In this document: positions 9,969 to 17,981 of the stretch, piece by piece
Layout: every line of letters begins with the position of its first letter
Position numbering within the stretch: position 1 is the first letter of the stretch
Source: Cladorhizidae sp. MBARI D1340-BT2
Taxonomy: Eukaryota > Porifera > Demospongiae > Poecilosclerida > Cladorhizidae
Direction of reading: 5' to 3'
Length of the DNA: 64,000 nt
Assembly: GCA_028752905.1 (NCBI GenBank)
Contig: JAQNBH010000015.1
Coordinates: 33,109,663-33,173,662, forward strand
Notes under the pieces: generated by a model
The model's input: only the letters and a program-made list of their open reading frames with translations
What the model was told of the DNA's origin: nothing
Database searches by the model: none
Program-made: the position numbers and the translations under genes

Positions 9969-11439
9969 TTCCTCCCTCCTCTAGACGAGAGCCATGCTCT
10001 CGAGAGAGTCCATCACCATTTGAGTTCTTTGAGCCTGGTTTGTGTGAGATGTGGTAGCTGTAGGGCTGCATCGCTAGTGCCCAGTGACCAAACCGCCCTG
10101 TCAGGTGTCCTACCCACATTAGGGGGTTGTGGTCTGTCTGAATCTTGAAGGTAGTTCCTTCGAGGTAGATCCGGAAATGTCGTACCCCCTCCACTAGTGC
10201 CAATGTCTCCCGTGCCAATGCCTCCCGCTCAATGGTAGAGTAGTTCGTCTCCCTCTGTTGCAGCTTTCGTGATCCATAAGCGATGGGGTGTTCCTCCTCC
10301 AGTTTGTCCTTTTGGCTCAGAACATAGCCGATTCCCGTCGCGCTTGCGTCAGTCTGAAGGATGAAGGGTCTATCCCAGTTAGGGGTAGAGAGTATGGGAT
10401 AGTTAGACATAAGACCCTTTAGCTTCACAAAAGCCGCTTCGGCTGCTTCACCCCAAATAACTCTACCTGGCCCTTTGTTCTTCGTGAGATGGGACAAGGG
10501 TGTGGCTTTGTTAGAGGTCTGTCGGGTTGCCTTCTGGTCATTGTACCTCTTATGACCGTCCTTTGCCTTCCCTTCGGTTGAAGCTGCTAACTCTCTGATT
10601 ACTCCCATCTTTTCTCTTAGTAGGCGGAGATACTCTCTGATCTCGACCCCACCTGCCTCTTCTGTCTGAGTCCACTGACGTACCAGCTCGTCCACAGGGG
10701 TGTTCATCGTCCTTCCGTACATCAGCTCATAGGGAGAGAAACCTGTAGACTTATGTATGTTTTCCCCACCTCGTGTTCTCTTCAGAGGTCCAAAAATGTC
10801 CATTGCCGCCCGGCTAAAGGGTACTGACATCACTGGTAAGGAGTGCAAGGGGGCTCGCTTAAGCATCGCAGGGGCCGCCACCTGACACTCTGGGCAAGAG
10901 TTATATGCCTCCCTCACATCTGCAACCATTCCCAGCCACATCACCCTCTTCCGCGGTGCGTTCAGTGTTCTCACCTCCCCAAAGTGCCCTGCTATGGGTG
11001 AGCTGTGCGCCATCCTCAGCACTTCACGCCTACATGACATGGGAACAACAACACATTCTTCCTCACCCTCCGTCCTGGACTTCTTAACGAGGATGCCATC
11101 CGCCCACCTCACATCACTCTGCCCAGTCTCATCCGCATGCTCTGGCCATCTCGATAGGGTTGGGTAGAGTAGTTGGAGAGTGCGAAGTTGACTGGGAGAG
11201 ATCAGCTCCAGCGACGTCTGGTCATCCCCGTCTGTGCCCCTCTTCGTGTCTGGTTTCGTTGGGGGTGTCTGGAACAGGTCGTCTGAAAAATCAAACACCT
11301 GCTCCAACTGTTCTTCGGACTCTACCTCTGAGTCATTCTCGAGCTCGTGGACCACCGCGTCATCCTTCTGTTGTGCCACGGCTCCCGACTCTTCCTTCTC
11401 CTTGTCCTCCTTCTCTCTGGCCCTGGTACTGATGAATGT
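9721..11439 (-). CDS. Truncated pol of inner element: integrase remnant + RNase H, no RT
   Basis: The frame is open from the amber codon at 11440-11442 down to 9721; its first Met is at 11379. Counted from that Met: an acidic linker, then an integrase zinc-binding motif (H125, H132, C162, C165) and AAMDIFGPL (first catalytic Asp, 194). The sequence then jumps near 205-210 to the integrase tail (STGFSPYELMYGR), skipping the second Asp and the Glu. Near 287-292 it jumps again from the integrase C-terminus to the end of the RT region, so the whole RT is absent. RNase H follows with D343 (LQTDAS), E385 and D416 (TDHNPL), ending NGDGLSR. A 15-bp tandem duplication doubles ALA-ETLA near 388-394. 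The last 82 codons are LTR sequence. Both deletions keep the frame. Confidence 0.82.
   Translation of the reverse strand, partial: TFISTRAREKEDKEKEESGAVAQQKDDAVVHELENDSEVESEEQLEQVFDFSDDLFQTPPTKPDTKRGTDGDDQTSLELISPSQLRTLQLLYPTLSRWPEHADETGQSDVRWADGILVKKSRTEGEEECVVVPMSCRREVLRMAHSSPIAGHFGEVRTLNAPRKRVMWLGMVADVREAYNSCPECQVAAPAMLKRAPLHSLPVMSVPFSRAAMDIFGPLKRTRGGENIHKSTGFSPYELMYGRTMNTPVDELVRQWTQTEEAGGVEIREYLRLLREKMGVIRELAASTEGKAKDGHKRYNDQKATRQTSNKATPLSHLTKNKGPGRVIWGEAAEAAFVKLKGLMSNYPILSTPNWDRPFILQTDASATGIGYVLSQKDKLEEEHPIAYGSRKLQQRETNYSTIEREALARETLALVEGVRHFRIYLEGTTFKIQTDHNPLMWVGHLTGRFGHWALAMQPYSYHISHKPGSKNSNGDGLSREHGSRLEEGGMSGELLTGEGGALLKDLGEQMAPSGGQEHVWVRDDNTTMERDDNTMMERGWQDSVGPDHNRQTTVHRKFRLDNDSTSQQHRK
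9969..9982 (-). other. Polypurine tract of inner element
   Basis: The minus strand reads AGAGGAGGGAGGAA directly before the 3' LTR start TGTCAGG. It primes plus-strand DNA synthesis. Confidence 0.8.
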
Positions 11440-12828
11440 CTAAGCCACCTCTGGTGCTATGATGAGTTGGGTCTCATCACGCTTTTCTTCCTCCTCAATA
11501 GCCTGTTTCAGCAATTTTCGGAAGCCTGGTACGTCCCTTCCTAACAACATATCAACATTCAAATGTTCTGACACCCCTACTGCTAGCTCACATGTTGTTC
11601 CTTTGATCTGCAGGGTAATCCTGGCTGCTGGAAACCATGTCTTCCGGGCGCTGGCTGTGATGTACGGGATCTTCCACCCCAACCTCTTCGGTCCTAGACA
11701 CCTGGGATGAACCATGGTTTTTGAGCATCCTGTGTCTAGTAGAGCGGTAACCTTCCTGTCATTGACCAACACTTCCTCAGTCCATTGAGGTGTGTTTGCC
11801 CTGACCGGGGTCCTACTTCCAAAATGAGCTTCTTCCATCCACACTCTGCAGTCCCGTCTCAGGTGTCCCTTGCGACCACACCGGAAGCACTCGACCTGAC
11901 TGATATCCGTCCGAGTTGGTCGGTCGGAGGGGGTACTACCTGGCTCTAGCTTTGGTCGAAATGAGTTTCCCTTGGTTGGTGGAGGTGGTTGACTGAATGG
12001 GGTGTTCCCAGGGCGAGTAGATGTACTTCCCTGTCGGAGCGGTGGAGTATTAGGCCCTTCCCTTGGTCTAACTCTCTCTCCCCCGAACGCTCTGTCGGAC
12101 CTCCTGTTGTTAAGGTGACGCACCATGGACTCGGTAAGTTGGTCATACGTTTGGCAGTTGAGATTCCTCATCTCTCCTTCCAACCAACGAGGCAATCGCT
12201 GTAGTGTGATCTCCATCAACACTGCAGTCTCTGGTGGTTGACCTACTAGATCCAACCATTGTTTGAAATGTTGCTTGTTTTTCCTTAGCCACACATCCGG
12301 TTTGGTTGCATCAAAGGATGTCTCGAAGGCCTTGCGTCGGGAGGTCTCCACAGTGATTTGGTATGTCTGGAGTAGGGTTGTCTTGACCCGGTCATAATCT
12401 CCCTGGTCAGCTGGTGACAACGTTGCCACAGCTATCAAGCCAGCTCCTGCCAGTGAACTCCGGAGATGGAGGGGCCACTTTCCCCTTGGCCATCTTCCTG
12501 CTGTAGCCACTGTCTCGAACATTTCCAGGTAGGCTTGCATATCGTCCACCCCTTCCTGGAATTTCTGCAATGTTATTTTGGGGGGTTGTGGGGCCACAGG
12601 TGGAGAAAGAGGTCTGGCAGCTGCATCCTGCAGAGCATGAAACCACCGTTGTTGCTGGGCTGCTGCTTCCGCTCGGTCCTCCTCTTTTTGTTGGTCCACC
12701 CTTGCAGCTCTCTGCTGCTCCATCTCGACCCACCGATCCATGAAACGGTCGAGTTTCCCCTGTCTCTCTGGGGTCTCCCTGTCATCATCACTTCTCAACT
12801 GTCTATCCTCTCCCGGTCGACGCGACAT
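11440..12828 (-). CDS. Gag-protease of inner Gmr1-like element
   Basis: About 462 residues from the Met at 12828; the open frame extends upstream to 12873, but the sequence there looks like leader. A charged coiled N-terminus is followed by a capsid with KFQEGVDDMQAYLEMFE. Next comes a stretch resembling a SCAN domain (LMEITLQRLPRWLEGEMRN), as expected because SCAN is thought to derive from Gmr1-type capsids. Then come a proline-rich linker, a CCHC knuckle CFRCGRKGHLRRDC, and a protease site ALLDTGCSKTMV with intact D-T-G. The frame is uninterrupted and ends at a TAG (11440-11442). Pol-like coding continues in the same frame just beyond it. The product would assemble particles and cut the polyprotein. 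This is the best-preserved element gene in the window. Confidence 0.88.
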   Translation of the reverse strand: MSRRPGEDRQLRSDDDRETPERQGKLDRFMDRWVEMEQQRAARVDQQKEEDRAEAAAQQQRWFHALQDAAARPLSPPVAPQPPKITLQKFQEGVDDMQAYLEMFETVATAGRWPRGKWPLHLRSSLAGAGLIAVATLSPADQGDYDRVKTTLLQTYQITVETSRRKAFETSFDATKPDVWLRKNKQHFKQWLDLVGQPPETAVLMEITLQRLPRWLEGEMRNLNCQTYDQLTESMVRHLNNRRSDRAFGGERVRPREGPNTPPLRQGSTSTRPGNTPFSQPPPPTKGNSFRPKLEPGSTPSDRPTRTDISQVECFRCGRKGHLRRDCRVWMEEAHFGSRTPVRANTPQWTEEVLVNDRKVTALLDTGCSKTMVHPRCLGPKRLGWKIPYITASARKTWFPAARITLQIKGTTCELAVGVSEHLNVDMLLGRDVPGFRKLLKQAIEEEEKRDETQLIIAPEVA

Positions 12829-13250
12829 TTTCCCACGCAACCGCAAAACAGATATAATAATTGTTGATAACAAAATATCAACTAATGATTATAAAAACTG
12901 AAATATGCACTTGCCTCGAGAGGCTAATATACAATTAAAGAAAAACAAAAACAAAACACTCAATAACACCCTAGGTCAGAGTTGGTTTTCAGGCTTCAAA
13001 GTTTGATAACTCAAGCCGTTCTCTGCTATTACAGGCAATGATAAGTCAACAAAATTCAGAACAAAATAGTACCTCTCCCAGCACTATTGGTGCCTTATCC
13101 AAACCTGTAAAAATCAGCACCTCTCACCTTAGGCCTGATATATACAACAATGCGACCTCTTACCTTAGGTCTACACGCACTAAGAATCTTTCTAGACTAC
13201 TTAGCTTCCAGATACCTTCCCCACTAAGTCTCTCTCACTTAGCTTAGGTA

Positions 13251-13267
13251 TCCCACTTCTGACACCA
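13251..13267 (-). promoter_or_regulatory. Primer-binding site of inner element (tRNA-Leu type)
   Basis: The minus strand reads TGGTGTCAGAAGTGGGA two bases after the 5' LTR. This is the complement of the 3' end of animal tRNA-Leu(CAG) plus CCA, as recalled. It differs from the outer element's site, so the two relatives use different leucine tRNAs. Confidence 0.8.
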
Positions 13268-13269
13268 CT

Positions 13270-13921
13270 TGTCGGATTCGTATTCCCAGATTCTCGAATA
13301 ATCAGCTCTCTTAGCTGATTCCACGCAATCCGATGATGCCCAAGCCCACCCTTTAACTCTCGCTAGTTAAAGTCTACCTGGACCAGAACTACTCGCACAC
13401 GATTCTCCCTTTCTCACTAAGAGAGGTGTAGTAGTTGTATTGACTTTGCTACAAATAAACTTAGATGCACAACAATCAAATACTTGGACAGTTCAGAGCA
13501 CAATCAATAAACTGGTATAATAATAACACGTAGAATGGCAGAGTATTAGTACCTCGTTATTATCTCTCTCTCGCTAACGACCTCTAATATCTGCTCTCAC
13601 TGTCTCTCTCTCTCTCTAAAATGTCCGCCTCTTTTATACTCTGTTCTTGTGCTGTTCTTGTGACCTTATTAGGTCATTTTCTGTGCTGCTGTGACGTCGA
13701 ATCGTTATCTAGTCTGAACTTGCGATGAACCGTGGTCTGCCGGTTGTGGTCTGGTCCTACCGAATCTTGCCACCCCCGTTCCATCATGGTGTTGTCATCC
13801 CGTTCCATCGTGGTGTTGTCGTCCCGTACCCACACTTGCTCCTGACCTCCACTCGGGGCCATCTGCTCACCTAGGTCCTTCAGGGGCGCTCCTCCTTCCC
13901 CAGTCAGGAGTTCTCCTGACA
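13270..13921 (-). repeat. 5' LTR of inner element
   Basis: 652 bp, beginning TGTCAGGAG and ending AATCCGACA on the minus strand. It contains a CT microsatellite of 15 bases where the partner LTR has 19. A TATA-like box lies at 13631-13639. Confidence 0.92.
13631..13639 (-). promoter_or_regulatory. TATA-like box in the 5' LTR
   Basis: The minus strand reads GTATAAAAG, followed downstream by GGCGGACATTTT and a GA-rich tract. The same box is at 9678-9686 in the 3' LTR. It would set the start of element RNA. Confidence 0.6.
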
Positions 13922-13939
13922 AGAGCCATGTTGCCTCCA

Positions 13940-14417
13940 AAATGCTATCCCAAAACCAGAACTAGTTCTAGGTCCAATGGAATGTTTCTTGGATGGTTGG
14001 CAGAGAATAGAGCTTGCCAGAGCTGAACGGGAAGAAAGGAGGGCTCAGCAACAGATGGCTGAGTGGGAGGCTAAACTGCTACAAGTTATAGGAGCATTGC
14101 AATCCCTACCCATGGCAGAAGTGCCTCTACCTACTCTCAGGATGACCATACACAAGTTCCAGGAAGGAGTCGACGACATGGGCACCTTCTTGGAAACATT
14201 TGAGGTGACAGCCAAGCTGAACGATGGCCAGAAGAAAATGGACCATTTTCCTTACATAGCGCACTGCCTGGAGCAGGTCTGACTGTAGTGACAACGATAG
14301 CAGCAGAAAGTCAAGCTTACTATGCAGCAGTCAAGTCAGTACTCCTCAAGCATCACCAGAAAAATTTCAATGCAGATGGGCTATCTCATGATATCACTCA
14401 TGTCGAGGAAGGGGGAA
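13940..14417 (+). pseudogene. Outer element: gag start fused to pol end
   Basis: The gag start (FLDGWQRIELARAE, MTIHKFQEGVDDMGTFLETF) parallels the inner element's gag. The frame changes near 14265, where LEQV is followed by a stop while the capsid continues in the next frame (LTVVTTIAAESQAYYAAVKS). After LLKHHQ, near 14355, it joins directly to KNFNADGLSHD, the end of RNase H, then the purine tract and right LTR. All remaining gag, protease, integrase, RT and most of RNase H are gone. The initiating codon and leader lie across the inner element's insertion point (9312/13927). Confidence 0.8.
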
Positions 14418-14792
14418 TGTCAGCGAGCAGCCTGACAACTCATGTGGGTAACCGCATAATTACATCAGGTTGCTAACCTGAGGCCACCTAGAACAACAAA
14501 TAGGCAAGACCACATACAAGACCACAATATGTAGTGGAGCCTGGGGAGGGGGGGGGAAGGGAATGGCAAGTCTGTGAGGAGAGGATAGAAGCTTAGCCTC
14601 CAATCATACCAGTCCACATAACCTGAAGAGGTCCAAATGAACTATATATTATAATCATTAAGAGCAAGAGTGCTGAGTATTGTACATGTTTTCTGTAATA
14701 TGATGTACAAAGTGTTTTCCAAATATTAACTAGAAGTGGTACAGGAGTGTCCCAAGTGAGTCTCAGATCAGAGAGAGAGATAATTTCCTACA
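14418..14792 (+). repeat. Right (3') LTR of outer element
   Basis: It begins TGTCAGCG after the tract AGGAAGGGGGAA (about 14406-14417) and ends TTTCCTACA. It carries a 9-base G run near 14541. Confidence 0.8.
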
Positions 14793-15090
14793 TATACCAA
14801 GCCTAATTCTAAAGTGAAAGATTTAGAAGTGTGGGTGCTTGCTAGATGTACCCAGCCTAATCCTAGTGTGAAGTACACAGAAGTTTGGGTGCTTGCTACG
14901 TGTACCCAGCCTAATCATAGAGTGAAGGATTCAGAAGTGTGTGTGCTTACTATGTGTACCCAGCCTAATCCTAGAGTGAAAGATTCATAAGTGTGGTTGC
15001 TTGCTACATGTACCCAGCCTAATCCTATTGTGAAGTATTCAGAAGTGTGTGCTTGCTATTATATGTGTAACCAGCCTACCTCATCCTTGC
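14793..15090. repeat. Minisatellite (right part), about 52-bp unit
   Basis: About five units of TGCTTGCTACGTGTACCCAG, then CCTAATCCTAGAGTGAAGGA, then TTCAGAAGTGTG. It continues the array broken at 8604. A partial unit recurs at 15454-15483. Confidence 0.85.
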
Positions 15091-15495
15091 CAACCTTGGT
15101 GGAAAGAATTCTGCACCTAGCCATTACTGAACCACATCCTAAATTTGATACCACATCTGTTTTTAGTTCTGGCCTGCTAAGTCTTTGTTACTCTAGAACT
15201 GAGTCTACTCCACATCTGAGTCAGCGCATTCTGTTTATACATGGCCAGCATAAGTTAGTCATTGTGTCAGCAGGAAGTTATCATAAATGCTTGCAATCAC
15301 AATCTCCTGAGTGCCTAGATAGTCAATGATCACAATGGAGTCCAGAGCAGCTGGATTATGACTTTAGAGAGAAGCAATAAGCTAGTGTGGAATCTTGCCA
15401 GACCTGGACAGAGGGTGGGATGTGCCAGAATATTCGTGGAAGTTTACAGTTATGTAGCCTAATCCCAGAGTGAAGGATTTAGAGGGGACATCAAG
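15091..15495. other. Unassigned stretch with an unrecognised open frame
   Basis: A plus-strand frame (14991-15329) passes through LVERILHLAITEPHPKFD, but it begins inside the minisatellite and shows no family I recognise. I do not call it a gene. Confidence 0.35.
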
Positions 15496-15680
15496 TAGGC
15501 TATGGCATGGAGAGTGGCATTGTGATGCTGTCATGTGTAGGCTCTGGCATGGAGAGTGGCATTGTGATGCTGTCATGTGTAGGCTCTGGCATGGAGAGTG
15601 GCATTGTGATGCTCTCATGTGTAGGCATGGAGAGTGGCATTGTGATGCTGTCGTGTGTAGCCTCTGGCATGGTGGAGTGA
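15496..15680. repeat. 42-bp tandem repeat, about 4.5 copies
   Basis: The unit contains GGCTCTGGCATGGAGAGTGG and CATTGTGATGCTGTCATGTG. The copy at 15620 lacks the GGCTCT piece. Confidence 0.9.
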
Positions 15681-15837
15681 TTTATTGCATAGTTGCATTT
15701 GCTAGCAACAGGTTGTCTTTCTTAGTCGGCGAAACAGGGCCATGTGTAAAGCACTCACTAGCTAGCTAACCATCCAGCATAGTTCAAGGAATAATCTACC
15801 TAGAGCCATGGAGTGGGTGTGTGTTTAATGTGGGCAT

Positions 15838-16036
15838 GGTCTATAGTATCATGCCACTGGTTATAGCTAGAGTTAAAGTGTGGCACACGTCAGTATCATG
15901 TAACTGGTTATAGCTAGAGTTTTAAAGTGTGGCACACGTCAGTATCATGCCACTGGTTATAGCTAGAGTTAAAGTGTGGCACGCGTCAGTATCATGCAAC
16001 TGGTTATAGCTAGAGTTAAAGTGTGGCAGACGTCAG
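15838..16036. repeat. 47-bp minisatellite, left part
   Basis: The unit is GTCAGTATCATGCAACTGGT followed by TATAGCTAGAGTTAAAGTGTGGCACAC. About four copies precede the MITE at 16037-16298, and the array resumes after it. Confidence 0.92.
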
Positions 16037-16298
16037 TGTTAATGCCCCAGCCACCGAGGCACAACAATGAGAACAGTATACCCACTATACTCTCCAGCAG
16101 GTATTGTTCTCCGGTAATGCTGCCACCAGAGTTCCCTCTCAATCCTAGCACAAGCTAAACAGTAAGGTACTTAGGCCTTAATTTAACTTTAATCAAGTCA
16201 AACTAAACACAAGTAGACTGAAATGCAGTAGCTGCTGGAGAATAATATAGTGGGTATACTGTTCTAATTGTTGTGCCTCGGTGGCTGGGGCATTAACA
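16037..16298. mobile_element. 262-bp MITE with long inverted ends
   Basis: The ends are inverted repeats of about 64-67 bp (16037-16100 and 16232-16298), starting TGTTAATGCCCCAGCCACCG. They differ by one substitution and a small indel in their inner part. The flanks are a perfect GTCAG duplication (16032-16036 and 16299-16303), and uninterrupted array units show a single GTCAG at this point. There is no coding capacity in the 131-bp middle. TGT...ACA ends with a 4-5 bp duplication would fit a Ginger-like family, but that is a guess. Confidence 0.9.
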
Positions 16299-16562
16299 GT
16301 CAGTATCATGCAACTGGTTATAGCTACAGTTAAAGTGTGGCACACGTCAGTATCATGCAATTGGTTATAGCTAGAGTTTTAAAATGTGGCACACGTCAGT
16401 ATCATGCAACTGGTTATAGCTAGAGTTAAAGTGTGGCACACGTCAGTATCATGCAACTGGTTATAGCTAGAGTTAAAGTGTGGCACACGTCAGTATCATG
16501 CAACTGGTTATAGCTAGAGTTAAAGTGTGGCACACGTCAGTATCATGCCACTGGTTATAGCT
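16299..16562. repeat. 47-bp minisatellite, right part
   Basis: About 5.5 more copies of the unit at 15838-16036, in phase with it once the MITE and one GTCAG are removed. Confidence 0.92.
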
Positions 16563-17981
16563 GCTGATTATTGCATGTACCTTGAGGATTGCTGAGCTTG
16601 TAAAATTTCATACTGTAGTAAATCTATCATTATGAAAGCTTTTAGAGCAGCAAGTTTGATTGTGTAGAATGCTTGTGGTGTAGCATTTGTCCATGTTCAT
16701 GGCTCATTCTAGAGCTGTCAGGTTCTCCACCAGCTGCAGATGGCAGGAGGATGAAGTGAAGTTCAGCATCGAAGATTGACACCACTATAGAGATGACACA
16801 TGGCCACACAATGGCTGAGCTCTCTTAATTTTTATAGAACATTTAAAATTGAATTCTTGGAGGGTGTTTCCCTCTGTAGACTTTGCATGGAAGCCAGGGA
16901 AAGTTTAATCTGATAACTACCTGTGGGTAAACATGAGCTCGTGCCAGCATCTGCCGGGAGTAGACTTCAGTTTCATTATGAACTCCTCAATACAATGCTG
17001 GCCTCATACACGGCACATCCATGGTTGTCAGGAGTATGTCATGCGACTATGAATACAGTGATCTTCCTGTAGATATGATCATTTCACTGCAAAAACTGTT
17101 TAGTTAAAACAACTTAAAAAAATGGTGCAACTGAGGTAACCAATAAAATTGTTAATTTTACTGGATATATTAACTAGTTAATTTTACAGAAATAATGTTT
17201 GTGAATATAACTATATTAATATTATATATAGTACTAATAATCAATAGTTAAAGTAACAATTATTAATATTAGTTTCAACTACTATAAACAATTAATTCAT
17301 CATTACTTTATAGTTACTTTAACAACTTCAACCTGGTTAACCTAAGAACTACATAATGGTTAATTAATTATAATAATTAGTTAATTTAACAATTTCAAAT
17401 TAGTGTCCTAAGAACCCCCAAAATGGAATTAATAGTTATTTTAACCATTTCAACTGGTTGTTCTAAGAACCACAAACTAGTTACCATACAAACCACAATG
17501 TTAATTCGATAATTAATAATAGTTATTTTAACTATTGGAACTGTTGTTTAAGAACCACATAATGGTCATTATTATTATTATAACCAACCATTAATCCTTA
17601 TTTTAATTAGAATGATTAGTTATTACGACTTCTGGCTGGTTACCATACAAACCACATAATGTTGAATTAAATCATTACTATTAGTGATTAAGTGATTATA
17701 ACTAGCTAAGAAACATAATTGTGCTAAATTCATCATGTCAATGACAAGCCAAGAATCAAAACAAAAATAGTCAGCACATGAATTAGGACAGAAAAGAGTT
17801 TTATGGATGAGAAAAATTCACAACTCAAAATTAGCATTAAAAACATAAGTGTTAGAGCTTTGGATGTCTGCAGTGACCGAGAGGTATGTAGATGATTTTT
17901 TACAATTATTACCTGGAAGACCAAACACAAATTCTTGAAGAAATAAAGCACATCTCTTTAGTATGTTTATCATATTCCAGG
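16563..17981. other. Non-coding stretch, very AT-rich from 17100 to 17720
   Basis: No gene is recognised. From 17100 to 17720 the sequence is dominated by short, degenerate TTAATT and AACCACATAATGGTTAATT-like motifs, suggesting a decayed satellite. It lies just downstream of the SAMD3-like gene. Confidence 0.5.

Larger units (their letters stand above)
9313..13921 (-). mobile_element. Inner Gmr1-like LTR retrotransposon, young but non-autonomous
   Basis: It is flanked by a perfect 5-bp target duplication, AGAGC at 9308-9312 and 13922-13926. The LTRs (9313-9968 and 13270-13921) differ by a 4-bp CT-repeat change and about three substitutions. On the minus strand the order is 5' LTR, tRNA-Leu primer site, gag-protease, amber codon, integrase remnant, RNase H, purine tract, 3' LTR. 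Placing integrase before RNase H is the order described for Gmr1-type Ty3/gypsy elements. Reverse transcriptase and most of the integrase catalytic core are missing, yet the frame stays open. It would depend on enzymes from an intact relative. Confidence 0.92.
8605..14792 (+). mobile_element. Outer LTR retrotransposon, internally deleted, hosting a nested element
   Basis: The left LTR is 8605-9078 and the right LTR 14418-14792. They share long blocks (GCATAATTACATCA, GGCAAGACCACATACAAGACC, TGTACATGTTTTCTGTAATA). The right LTR lacks about 100 bp present in the left. A tRNA-Leu-type primer site follows the left LTR, and a purine tract (AGGAAGGGGGAA) precedes the right. Between them only the start of gag and the very end of pol remain, plus the complete inner element at 9313-13921. 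Its gag is related to that of the inner element, so both belong to one lineage. A clean 5-bp target duplication could not be fixed at the outer ends. Confidence 0.85.

Noticed and set aside
13674..13940. 88-codon minus-strand frame as a separate gene
   Set aside because: It is the LTR copy of the pol tail extension at 9721-9968, starting in flanking outer-element DNA.
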